NCBI GenBank assembly: GCA_050694215.1
Contig: JBOGXB010000009.1
Span: 1-40,863 of the forward strand
Source of the DNA: JBOGXB01 sp050694215
GTDB lineage: Bacteria > Actinomycetota > CADDZG01 > WHSQ01
Length of the DNA: 40,863 nucleotides
Direction: 5' to 3'
Under the pieces are notes generated by a model. The model ran no database searches. It was not told the origin of the DNA and saw only the letters and a list, made by a program, of their open reading frames with translations. Positions 1 to 7,747 of this stretch are shown one piece after another. The translations under genes and the position numbers were made by a program. How positions within the stretch are numbered: position 1 is the first letter of the stretch; the number at the start of each line of letters is the position of its first letter.

Positions 1-261
1 CGTCACGACCGCTCGAAGGAGTTCGGAGCCCTGGCTCAGCCCCGTGGCAAACCTAGGAAGGTCCGCGATGGTGGGACATAGCTACCGAAGCCAAACCGGG
101 ACACGGGTACTGAGACCTCACAACTGGCTCAGGAACCGCTCTCGCGACCCCAGATGAGCCGCTCGAAGCTGGCCGCGGCGCGTGCTAGTCGAAATCCAAG
201 TACGGCGTGCACTGGACGTCCACCACTCGTCGAGTGATGCTGAAAGTGGGAGAGTCATGGA

Positions 262-882
262 GTGAGTAGAAAGCTTCCTAGAAGAGTGGTCACGTATCCT
301 GCGGAGGTCCCTCTGACGCGCGTCACGGGCCTCCGGCGGATCGGAACGCGGATCCGTATGGAAAGGAATGAACGGAGGACAAGGAAAGCCTTCCGACAGC
401 CACCCTTTCCGCTCTACGGTCTGCCTACAAGCTGGGTCGGCCTACGTCTTATTGCCGGTAGTGGCTGGTCAAGCGGCATAGGCACGACGAGCCTCAGCCT
501 CATGCACCGCTCTCAGCCGGGCCCCGATGCATCGCAGCTCGTCGTCGAGGTGTGCAGGCAACGCGGCTCTTTGAACTTCCATAAGGCTGAGATCGAGGAA
601 TGGGTCGGCCTTCGGGACGATATCGAAGGCGAGCCCATCCGGGAGTCCGAGTGGAAAGCCGTCCAGATCCCCGTTGTCGGCCAAGACCTCGATTTCGAAA
701 TGATCCGAGGAGAGGACGAACGTTGGGGAGCGTTGTCGAGCCGCGGTGACTTGGTCATGAAGATTGAGGCAAACCACTTCCCGATCGAGAACCTCTCCTT
801 AGTAGAAATTACCGACGTCGAGCCATACTTACGCGGACAGGACGATTTCATGCGCACCATTCGGCGCAGGAAAACTCCATAA
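262..882 (+). CDS. Hypothetical protein, 206 aa
   Basis: I do not recognise this family with certainty. The GTG start at 262 is preceded by a good ribosome site (GGGAGAG at 248-254, seven bases away); ATG 358 is the alternative and would give 175 aa. The first ~40 residues are Arg-rich. The rest looks like a soluble, acidic alpha/beta protein with a Pro/Gly/Trp segment (PFPLYGLPTSW, around residues 48-58) and no membrane helix, signal peptide or Cys pair. It stands alone, facing away from the convergent SDR gene. The 261 bases upstream hold no recognisable gene. Two minus-strand reading frames overlap it but do not read like proteins. Function unknown. Confidence 0.55.
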   Translation: MSRKLPRRVVTYPAEVPLTRVTGLRRIGTRIRMERNERRTRKAFRQPPFPLYGLPTSWVGLRLIAGSGWSSGIGTTSLSLMHRSQPGPDASQLVVEVCRQRGSLNFHKAEIEEWVGLRDDIEGEPIRESEWKAVQIPVVGQDLDFEMIRGEDERWGALSSRGDLVMKIEANHFPIENLSLVEITDVEPYLRGQDDFMRTIRRRKTP

Positions 883-971
883 GATCGCTTCTCCAGCGGA
901 TTCGTTGCAAGACGAAGGCCCTGATACCAGGCCCGAAGGGAAGGAAGCGTCGTGCGAGATCGCCGGAGGGA

Positions 972-1889
972 TCAGCGATAACCGGTCGTGTCGGCGGGCT
1001 TACCCGCTTCCTGAACTTCGGTGATGTACCTCCAGCAGTCCGGTTTGCTGCCGTCAACATCGGTGAAGCCATAAATCTTCGCCAGCTGCCCGCTGGACAG
1101 CGACTGTCCGTTCCAGCGCGACAGGTTCGGATCTTGCGCGAGCGCCGCCACCGCCTGGCCGACGAACGCTGGACTCTCGGAAATAGCGAAGTGGGGCTCG
1201 CGCGTTGTCGCGTCGCGCCAGTTCGATTCGCTGACGCCGTAGTTCTCGAGCATCATCTCCGACCGCAGCCACCCGGGCGTCAGAGACACTGCCGTGGCGC
1301 CATGCGGGCCCAGCTCATCCGCCTGCACCAAGGCGAGGCGAATAGCTGAGACCTTGGCGAGGTCGTAGTACAGCCCAACCGTTCCGCGATAGCCGGCGTT
1401 GTACTCGGCCGTGCCGTCGGTGATCTCCACGACCAGCCCACCAGGTTTCCTGATCAGGAGCGGTATCGCGAAGTGGCTCGTGATGATGTGCGTGTCGACC
1501 GCCAGCCGCAGTAGCCGCAGTCCCTTGTCCAGGGAGTGCTCCCACACGGGCTTGTTCCACTCGGCGAGCGGATCGCCGCCCCACACGTCGTTGACCAGCA
1601 CATCGAGTCGACCTTGTTCGGCAGCGATTCGCTCCACCAGCGCACGCACCTGTTTCGGAGCCAGGTGATCCACCTCAACCGCGACGCCCTCGCCTCCGGC
1701 CTGAGCCACAAGTTCAGCCGTCTCCTCGATCGTCTCCGGACGGTCCATCTCCGAACGGTGCGCTCGCGTGGTGCGTCCAGTCGCGTACACGGTTGCGCCG
1801 GCCGCGCCCAGCTGTACCGCAATCCCTCGCCCCGCGCCGCGGGTCGCACCCGCGACCAGTGCAACTTTGCCCGCAAGCGGTGGCTGCAT
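972..1889 (-). CDS. SDR-family NAD(P)-dependent oxidoreductase
   Basis: A 305-residue short-chain dehydrogenase/reductase that would oxidise or reduce an unknown small alcohol or ketone with NAD(P)(H) in the cytosol. It shows the N-terminal Rossmann glycine motif (AGATRGAGRG, around residues 13-22), a variant of the NNAG motif (VNDVWGG) and a YxxxK catalytic pair (YYDLAKV). The NDVWGG variant and the long C-terminal extension resemble the DHRS1-like branch rather than classical 250-aa SDRs. A TTG at 1925 would add 12 residues. I prefer ATG 1889 because a -10 hexamer sits exactly seven bases upstream and there is no ribosome site, suggesting a leaderless mRNA. It is monocistronic, just downstream of a strong terminator hairpin. 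Substrate unknown. Confidence 0.9.
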   Translation of the reverse strand: MQPPLAGKVALVAGATRGAGRGIAVQLGAAGATVYATGRTTRAHRSEMDRPETIEETAELVAQAGGEGVAVEVDHLAPKQVRALVERIAAEQGRLDVLVNDVWGGDPLAEWNKPVWEHSLDKGLRLLRLAVDTHIITSHFAIPLLIRKPGGLVVEITDGTAEYNAGYRGTVGLYYDLAKVSAIRLALVQADELGPHGATAVSLTPGWLRSEMMLENYGVSESNWRDATTREPHFAISESPAFVGQAVAALAQDPNLSRWNGQSLSSGQLAKIYGFTDVDGSKPDCWRYITEVQEAGKPADTTGYR

Positions 1890-1896
1890 GCCGCCG

Positions 1897-1925
1897 AGAC
1901 TAGATGGACTCCGACCTGCAACCAA
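1897..1925 (-). promoter_or_regulatory. Promoter of the SDR gene, probably leaderless
   Basis: On the minus strand, TTGGTT (1925-1920) is followed after 17 bases by TAGTCT (1902-1897). Seven bases (CGGCGGC) then separate it from ATG 1889. No ribosome site is present. The spacing puts the transcription start at or next to the ATG. This promoter lies directly beside the terminator hairpin at 1931-1948. Confidence 0.5.
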
Positions 1926-1930
1926 ACAAA

Positions 1931-1960
1931 GGCCCTCGTGAGAGGGCCCTTTTGTCTTTT
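1931..1960. terminator. Strong bidirectional intrinsic terminator
   Basis: A perfect 7-bp stem (GGCCCTC 1931-1937 with GAGGGCC 1942-1948) has loop GTGA and is followed on the plus strand by CTTTTGTCTTTT. On the minus strand the same stem is followed by TTTGTTTGG. It most plausibly ends the DUF6351-like gene, whose stop is at 2075, and insulates the SDR promoter just beyond it. A second GC hairpin without a T tract lies at 2024-2043. Confidence 0.8.
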
Positions 1961-2074
1961 CTGTCGTACGCCGGCCCCACCAGTACTAGCCGTTCGACTG
2001 GGTTAGCCGTTTCAGCCGCACGGCGCCTTTCCGCGGGAAGGCGTACTTACTGTTGGATTCTTCGCACTGGACGG

Positions 2075-4192
2075 TCAGGGCACCGATTGCGGAGCAGGTC
2101 CGAGCGGTTTCCCCCCGTAGACGACGGAGCCGTTCGCATCCTGGTAAGTCTGCCACTCAACGGTGTCCTGCTGGTGCTGCCCGGGCTTGCTGTAGTCACA
2201 GACACCGCTCGGGAAGGCGGACTGCAGTGTGGTCCACTGTGCATCGGTAAAGAAAAGCGCGAAGTAGTCCGACCGCCGCAGCGGCTTCAGCTCACACTTC
2301 ATGACATCGTCCGTGAAAGGCATCCCCGCCTCGATACGTGGAGTCGAGTAGCTCTGGACGACCGCATCGCATGCCGCTGCAGGGAGCTCCGTCCCGGCAC
2401 CATTGGTGCAGCGATCGGCAACGTTCCGGTTCTCGATGATCTTTTGTGCGAGTGGCAGGGGGCGTTTGTCCGCTTCGACCGCTGCGAGCCATTCGTCGAT
2501 CGCGATGATTCCCTCCGATACGAAGTTCGTGTCCCCAAGTAGGGCCACGAATCCTCGCCACAGCACCTGGTTGGCCGCCGTACCGTGCTCGCGCTCGAGG
2601 CGCGCCCGGAGCGCATACGTCCGGTACACGTCGTGGAACGCGCCGGGATCGGGGCCGCGCAGGTCGATGATCGCGACTTGATCGAGGTTATTGGCCTGCG
2701 TGATTGCGCCGCTTCGGTAAGCGGCAGCGACTGCGAATGGATCACCCTCGCTTCGATCCGAGACGTACTGCCCTTCGTGATCGAGCCCGCCGATTTTCGT
2801 GTTGAGATCGATGAATTGATCGGCCGTGATCTTGCCGGCGAGGAATGGCTTGAGCCCGTACTGCACGCCCACGTTGTCCCACGGACTGTTTGCCCAGGTC
2901 GGGTGCGGCTCACCCTGTAGACCGAACACGTTCTTCATGTAGTCGTAGAGCGTGCACCGGACTCCGTCCGGGTTGTCGGTCGGATGCCACACTTGCGAAT
3001 CTTCCAGGCCGGGGCAGGAACGGTTCGGCTTGCCCGAGTTAGGGATCACGGTCGTAAACGAGACGGGGTTCGCCGGGTTCGGGTGACCGATCGCAAAGCC
3101 GATCGTGGCGGGTTCCCACGCCACGCCCGTGCCCCATCCCGGCGGATCCTTGAAGTATTGGAGCATGAGGTCGTAGTCGATGTACTGCATCGCGGACGAC
3201 CATGCGTCGGGATAGCTGCACTGCGGCAGGATCCCTTGGTAGAGCCCGGGATAGGCATTCGCGAGCTGCTGCTGCACGAGTGAACCGCCGGAGCATCCCG
3301 TGCCGATCGTGTAGCGGATCTCGCCGAGGGTTTCGACGACGAGCTCTTTAGTCATGATCAGTGCTTCGCCCTGAGTGACGATGTTGCAGTTGTGCCCGGC
3401 GTTGTCGAGCGCGTGCGACATGACCGCGAAGCCGCGCGAGAGCGCTGTGTCGTTGAGGACGTCGGGCGCAGATCCTTGCGCGTAGCTTGTATCGCAGCTC
3501 GCGCCGTGTGTGATGACGAGTTTGTGGTTCCACTGTACCTGCGGCGCCCACGGCGCCCACTCCTTGTCCGGCTGGAACAGCACCGCGATGCGATACTCGT
3601 CGCGATCGATAGCTCCGGTCTCGACGCGAACGATGTAGGGGACGGTCTCACCGTTGTCGGTGGTGGTGCTATCGACGTCGTCGGGTGGATTGTCGGGGTC
3701 GTACGGCTCAAGCGAATTGCTGCCGGTCGACTTGTAGTACCACTCGTAGGTTGGTTCGCGGTTGCACTGCGCGTCGATTGCTCCGTCGTTGCAAGTCCAG
3801 GGTTGGATCTGCGGACCCGAGAACACCGGTCCGCCGATCGGGTGGTTCGTGATGGTCATGTGAGAGCCAGAGCCGTCCGGGAGCGTGACCTTCAGCACAC
3901 CGGCACGATCCGCCAATCCGGTGAGCAGGCCTTCGAATCGCCCGTTCTCACGAACAGCAAACGTAGAAGTCACATCGGTGTCGTCAAGGGTCAGGCGAAC
4001 GGTGCTGGGGTCCGCCCCGTGGAGGTCGACGGCGACGAGCGCGTCTCCACCCGAGATCAGGTCGGCCCGGTTCGAGAGCACCTCGATCGTAGGGACCGGG
4101 GGCGGGGTCTGCGCGACAGCCCCGGAAGCGAAGAGAACGAGCGCCGCGGTGACTGACACCAGCCGCGTCACGCTCGAGGGTCGTTTCCGCAT
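2075..4192 (-). CDS. Secreted DUF6351-like alpha/beta-hydrolase-type protein
   Basis: A 705-residue exported protein. The chosen ATG (4192) follows a good ribosome site (GAGGAGG, five bases before it) and begins a clear signal peptide (RKRPSSVTRL then a hydrophobic run ending ASGAVAQ). An upstream in-frame start would add 12 residues. A beta-rich N-terminal domain (about residues 35-115) precedes a large domain containing GTGCSGGS, a plausible nucleophile elbow, and several paired cysteines suited to an extracytoplasmic fold. Length and motif agree with what I recall of the DUF6351 family, secreted proteins distantly like tannase/feruloyl esterases. The substrate is unknown and enzymatic activity is inferred. 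It is divergent from the matrixin gene and transcribed alone. Confidence 0.8.
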   Translation of the reverse strand: MRKRPSSVTRLVSVTAALVLFASGAVAQTPPPVPTIEVLSNRADLISGGDALVAVDLHGADPSTVRLTLDDTDVTSTFAVRENGRFEGLLTGLADRAGVLKVTLPDGSGSHMTITNHPIGGPVFSGPQIQPWTCNDGAIDAQCNREPTYEWYYKSTGSNSLEPYDPDNPPDDVDSTTTDNGETVPYIVRVETGAIDRDEYRIAVLFQPDKEWAPWAPQVQWNHKLVITHGASCDTSYAQGSAPDVLNDTALSRGFAVMSHALDNAGHNCNIVTQGEALIMTKELVVETLGEIRYTIGTGCSGGSLVQQQLANAYPGLYQGILPQCSYPDAWSSAMQYIDYDLMLQYFKDPPGWGTGVAWEPATIGFAIGHPNPANPVSFTTVIPNSGKPNRSCPGLEDSQVWHPTDNPDGVRCTLYDYMKNVFGLQGEPHPTWANSPWDNVGVQYGLKPFLAGKITADQFIDLNTKIGGLDHEGQYVSDRSEGDPFAVAAAYRSGAITQANNLDQVAIIDLRGPDPGAFHDVYRTYALRARLEREHGTAANQVLWRGFVALLGDTNFVSEGIIAIDEWLAAVEADKRPLPLAQKIIENRNVADRCTNGAGTELPAAACDAVVQSYSTPRIEAGMPFTDDVMKCELKPLRRSDYFALFFTDAQWTTLQSAFPSGVCDYSKPGQHQQDTVEWQTYQDANGSVVYGGKPLGPAPQSVP

Positions 4193-4419
4193 GGTTGCCT
4201 CCTCGCTCGAACTGAGCCGATTCCGCACCGTGGCCCTGGGAACGGTCGTCGCAAGCCGCTTGTCCTTCGTGCCTCACGAAGGATTCGTCCCTCCGCCTGG
4301 TGATTCCTCCCCGGGGCTGGGAACCAGACGATCCGTGTCGAACGCCTTGGGTATCGGTTTGACCGTACGTAATTAGTGCGGGCGGCTCAATTTTGGGCCG
4401 GGTCTGCCGACACGCGAGA

Positions 4420-5364
4420 GTGATCGGAGCTCACAGCGTTTGCCCCTCTTGCCGCGCCCGGATCAAATCTGGATCCGAGTGGTGCGGGCTGTGTCATTCA
4501 CCCTTGTCCGGCGACGAAGCATCAGCCGACCCCGAGGCCGCGCCGGGCGCCGCAGCCGTTGAAGGAGCCGATACCCGGCCTTCGTCCCCTCGGCCTCCAA
4601 CGCGGCCCGGCCCGTCCATGAAGGTCGGGGCTCGCATCGCCCGTATCCCCAATAGAACTGTTGTCATCGGGATGCTTCTCGTTGCCGTGCTAATCAAACT
4701 GAGCACTTCGGCCGGGGCCGCGGACGTCACCGTAGGGACCATCGACCCTCGTGGTTTTCGATTCCAGTACGTCAGCGAGGAAACCGGTGCTCCCCTGCGA
4801 TACGACCCGTGCACGCCAATCCATTACGCCATCAATCCGCAGAACGCGCCGCCTGGAGGCATCGAAGACGTTCACACCGCCATCCGCATGACCTCCGAGG
4901 CATCAGGCTTGAGATTCATCTACGACGGAACGACCGACGAAGTCTTCGTGCAGCTACGTGAGTCCTATCAGCCGGATAGGTACGGCAAGCGGTGGGCCCC
5001 CATCCTGATTAGCTGGCTGCCCGGCATACCCGACCTCCGGAATAGCGAGGCCGGCAAAGAGACCCTGGGACTGGGGGGTAGCAGCTACACGACCAACGCC
5101 AATGGTGACATTGTCTACGTGAGTGGGGCGGCGACGTTCGCTTCCTCGGCCGAGCTCAAATCGGGGTTTGGGGGCCGGACGTGGGGCCAGGTCATCCTCC
5201 ACGAGCTCGGGCACGTCCTCGGGCTGGATCACGTCGAGAGCGGAGAGTCGGTCATGCACCCGAGCTTGGGCCTTCGCTCCGCTGCTTGGAGTGATGGCGA
5301 TCGCGCCGGACTATGGGAGCTCGGTGTCGGTGGCTCGTGCCTCGAGACGCCTTCTTTACCCTAG
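4420..5364 (+). CDS. Membrane-anchored matrixin-like zinc metalloprotease with N-terminal zinc ribbon
   Basis: A 314-residue protein of the matrixin (M10) type. The zinc-binding signature HExxHxxGxxH is complete (HELGHVLGLDH), followed by a Met-turn (SVMHPS). Near the N terminus lie two CxxC pairs (CPSC and CGLC), a treble-clef or zinc-ribbon module, then a Pro/Ala-rich linker and one hydrophobic helix (TVVIGMLLVAVLIKL). The predicted topology is cytosolic ribbon, one membrane pass, extracellular protease. That combination is unusual, since matrixins are normally secreted with a propeptide, and no cysteine-switch propeptide is evident. The start is uncertain: TTG 4393 would add nine residues and neither start has a clear ribosome site. 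GTG 4420 places the ribbon right at the N terminus. Confidence 0.85.
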   Translation: MIGAHSVCPSCRARIKSGSEWCGLCHSPLSGDEASADPEAAPGAAAVEGADTRPSSPRPPTRPGPSMKVGARIARIPNRTVVIGMLLVAVLIKLSTSAGAADVTVGTIDPRGFRFQYVSEETGAPLRYDPCTPIHYAINPQNAPPGGIEDVHTAIRMTSEASGLRFIYDGTTDEVFVQLRESYQPDRYGKRWAPILISWLPGIPDLRNSEAGKETLGLGGSSYTTNANGDIVYVSGAATFASSAELKSGFGGRTWGQVILHELGHVLGLDHVESGESVMHPSLGLRSAAWSDGDRAGLWELGVGGSCLETPSLP

Positions 5365-5546
5365 TCACAGCCCTCGTTCGATCCTTTGTTTGCAAGGAGC
5401 GGCGTCCGGGCTATGCGTCGATCGGGAGCATCGTCGTGTCGCGGTTGCGCGGGACTCTACACATTTTGTGCAGATCGCCCTTTTGTCTGAAACGGTACAT
5501 GTGACGCGATGCTCCTTATCCATGACTAGGGGCAACCCCGTTGGGG

Positions 5547-5552
5547 TAAGAG
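5547..5552 (+). promoter_or_regulatory. Possible leaderless -10 element before the zinc-ribbon gene
   Basis: TAAGAG ends exactly seven bases (AACCGGC) before ATG 5560, the spacing seen at several better leaderless promoters here. The last base is G rather than T, so the match is imperfect. No ribosome site is visible. The preceding 190-base intergenic region (5365-5546) otherwise holds only a small GGGG/CCCC hairpin near 5530-5545. Confidence 0.3.
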
Positions 5553-5559
5553 AACCGGC

Positions 5560-6003
5560 ATGTCTGTCTGGACCGCGTACTGCAACCAGTGTCAGCGACT
5601 TCTTTACCTGGGCCGGAGTGACGACCACTTCTGTCCAGTGTGCTCATCGCCCGTCGTCGCCACGGCGCCGGACGATAGGAATGCATATCTTCAGAAGCGC
5701 CTCGCGAAGAACGAAGTTTCGTTCAGGTCCCTTAACGAGACCATAGAAAAAGCCGCGGCCGGCAACGGTCACCACCGAGCGCGCTTCGTGTGTGAGTGCA
5801 CAGACGAGGGCTGCAGCGAAGAGCTCGAGCTGACCCTTGCGGAGTATGAGAGCGTTCGGCGCGATCATGCACGCTTCCTGGTGATCCGTGGCCACGAGGA
5901 CGAGAGGGTGGAGATAACCGTCCACCGCAACGGGAGTTATTGCGTCGTCGAAAAGACCGGAGAAGCGCGCAGCCTCGTAGAGCGAGCCGATCCTCGCAAC
6001 TGA
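5560..6003 (+). CDS. Small zinc-ribbon protein with conserved C-terminal domain
   Basis: A 147-residue protein of unknown function. The N terminus carries a CxxC/CxxC zinc ribbon (CNQC near residue 8, CPVC near residue 26). After a charged linker (NEVSFRSLNETIEKAA) comes a second domain with ECTDEGC and EYESVR, ending in a basic/beta segment (GSYCVVEKTG). I have the impression that the FRxxNE...CEC...EYExVR pattern recurs in uncharacterised actinobacterial proteins, often response-regulator- or sigma-factor-like contexts; that is memory, not a search. No membrane helix. It is followed by a second tiny zinc-ribbon gene, so this is one of three zinc-ribbon proteins in 2 kb. Confidence 0.75.
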   Translation: MSVWTAYCNQCQRLLYLGRSDDHFCPVCSSPVVATAPDDRNAYLQKRLAKNEVSFRSLNETIEKAAAGNGHHRARFVCECTDEGCSEELELTLAEYESVRRDHARFLVIRGHEDERVEITVHRNGSYCVVEKTGEARSLVERADPRN

Positions 6004-6127
6004 TCACTTCCCAGGTTCTTAAGGTTGAGTTGGGCTTACCTTCTCTCGCTGTCAAAACCGGGCCGGAGCGTGGGAGCGGTGCTTAGATAAAGCGCACCGT
6101 CGCCCGGGTCACGGAAGGGGAGAGGTC

Positions 6128-6310
6128 ATGGCCGATGCGATCGCTGCCTTCTGCCACACCTGCCAAAACGACATCGAGGTGGGCTCGCTCAACCTCAATG
6201 GAGACGAGCCGCTGCTCTTCTGCCCCCTGTGCAACTCGATGCACGTCGACATCTTCGCCCGGGCGGACATCATCGACATGCGCGACTCGGAGGGAGCACG
6301 ACTGAGCTGA
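6128..6310 (+). CDS. 60-aa zinc-ribbon protein
   Basis: A very small protein with two CxxC knuckles (CHTC at residues 9-12, CPLC near residues 32-35), enough for one zinc site and little else. The start is supported by a strong ribosome site (GGGGAGAGG, four bases before ATG 6128). It ends just before the convergent receiver-domain gene. Its first ribbon is similar in spacing to that of the 147-aa protein upstream (CxxC, about 20 residues, CPxC), so the two may be related. Function unknown; a nucleic-acid- or protein-binding role is only a guess. Confidence 0.7.
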   Translation: MADAIAAFCHTCQNDIEVGSLNLNGDEPLLFCPLCNSMHVDIFARADIIDMRDSEGARLS

Positions 6311-6329
6311 AGGAACGTGGCCTCAGTCG

Positions 6330-6713
6330 CTAGGCGAAGTAGGCCACCGCCCAGCAAAGCTCGACCAGTCTGTCGGCCACGGCAGTCATGGGCTCGTCCT
6401 TCCTCACGACCGCGTCGGCGCCCTTGTACCACAGGCCCTCGTCAGGATCGTCGACGATCGAGTAGACGAGGATCTTCGTCTCGGGCGCGCTGAACTTGAT
6501 CTGCGGTAGCGCGTGGTAGCCGTCCATCGTCGGCATCAAGAGATCGAGTACGACGGCGTTCGGCCTCTCGCGCTCGATCTGGCGCATCGTCTCTCGACCG
6601 TCCCACGCCTCGCCGACGACCTGAAAACGGCCATCCGTCTCCAACAACCAACGCAGGGCTTTTCTGACCTCAGGGACGTCGTCCGCGATGAGGACTCTGA
6701 TCTGACCCTCCAC
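6330..6713 (-). CDS. Single-domain response regulator (CheY-like receiver)
   Basis: A 127-residue stand-alone receiver domain. It has the acidic pair (ADDVPE), the phospho-acceptor Asp in VVLDLLMP (near residue 57), a conserved Thr/Ser position (LVYSIV) and the conserved Lys (VVRKDEP). There is no DNA-binding or enzymatic output domain. It therefore probably acts by protein contact in a phosphorelay. The GTG start at 6713 follows GAGGAG. No histidine kinase is adjacent; the only kinase in the window is the PdtaS-like protein 26 kb away, whose usual partner is an ANTAR regulator, which this is not. Its own kinase and partner are unknown. Confidence 0.9.
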   Translation of the reverse strand: MEGQIRVLIADDVPEVRKALRWLLETDGRFQVVGEAWDGRETMRQIERERPNAVVLDLLMPTMDGYHALPQIKFSAPETKILVYSIVDDPDEGLWYKGADAVVRKDEPMTAVADRLVELCWAVAYFA

Positions 6714-6889
6714 GCTCTCTCCTCGATCTGGGAATGGGTCGAGGCCTCACCATGGCCCGGGGCAGGGGCGGGGCACAATACGCAATGGCTACCAGTCGCG
6801 CATGTGGCTCCAGATGACCTCGGGCCAGGCAACCGCACTCGCCCTCCCCCGAGGCAGCGACGTTGAACAGCGGGGATACTCGTGGCCCT

Positions 6890-7669
6890 ATGCAGGCAGA
6901 GACTGCTTTTCTGGATGTCGAGGGGGTGCGGGTCCGGGTGCTGGACGTCGGCGAGGGGTCTCCGGTCGTTGTTCTCCACGGCTGGGGGGGCCGGATCGAG
7001 GCCATGGCGCCGGTGGTCGCCTGCCTGAGGCCGAATTTCCGAGTGATCGCCTCAGACTTACCGGGCTTCGGCTCCTCTTCGCTGCCCGAACAGGTGTGGG
7101 GCACGCCGGACTACGCGGCCCACGTTCAAGCTCTGCTCGAGCGCCTTGACATCCCACGAGCGCACTTCGTTGCGCACTCCTATGGCGCAAAGACCGCGCT
7201 GTTTCTAGCCGCGATGGAGCCCGAGCTCGTCGACAAGCTCGTGCTCCAGGCGGCCTCCGGGCTCCGAGCACCTCCCTCCTTCAAGGCCAGAGCGAAGAGA
7301 GCCGCGTCGCGCGCGGCTCGATCCGTCGGGAAGCTGGGCCCTTCGGGACGGAGACTGCGCGATGCCGTCTACAACCGCATCGCTTCGGCCGACTACCGGG
7401 AGGCGGGCGAGCTCCGGCCCATACTGGTGAAGGTGGTCAACGAGGACCTCTCCGATCTGCTTCCGAAGGTGGCCGCCTCAACGCTCTTGATCTCGGGTAC
7501 CGAAGACGATGCTGTACCGGTGGCTCATGCTCGCACGATGGAGAAGTTGATCCCGGACGCCGGGCTCGTCCTGTTCGAAGGCGGAGGCCACTTTGCGTAC
7601 CTCGACCAGCCCGACAGGTTCTGCCGCGTCGTCCGGCACTTCCTGGGGCAGGGCGAAGACCAACGCTAG
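6890..7669 (+). CDS. Alpha/beta-fold hydrolase
   Basis: A 259-residue alpha/beta hydrolase. It has the oxyanion HGWGG motif (about residues 30-34), DLPGFGSS after strand 4, the nucleophile elbow HSYGAK (Ser near residue 95), a candidate acid in GTEDDAVP and the catalytic His in GGHFAYLDQP near the C terminus. Substrate cannot be told from sequence. An in-frame TTG at 6863 would add nine residues; ATG 6890 is preferred because the family domain begins shortly after it. It sits 78 bases upstream of eccC on the same strand but has no known role in type VII secretion, so co-transcription is possible and functional linkage is unproven. Confidence 0.85.
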   Translation: MQAETAFLDVEGVRVRVLDVGEGSPVVVLHGWGGRIEAMAPVVACLRPNFRVIASDLPGFGSSSLPEQVWGTPDYAAHVQALLERLDIPRAHFVAHSYGAKTALFLAAMEPELVDKLVLQAASGLRAPPSFKARAKRAASRAARSVGKLGPSGRRLRDAVYNRIASADYREAGELRPILVKVVNEDLSDLLPKVAASTLLISGTEDDAVPVAHARTMEKLIPDAGLVLFEGGGHFAYLDQPDRFCRVVRHFLGQGEDQR

Positions 7670-7747
7670 GGCTCACACCCGAGATCCGAAGCACTTCTGA
7701 GTGGCGCACGGTCTGCGGAGTATCCAGGACCCGTCGGCGGGTGGGGG

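Noticed and set aside
6863..6889. Leaderless promoter for the alpha/beta hydrolase (TACTCG seven bases before ATG)
   Set aside because: The last, most conserved T of the -10 hexamer is G and no -35 is present, so I did not list it.
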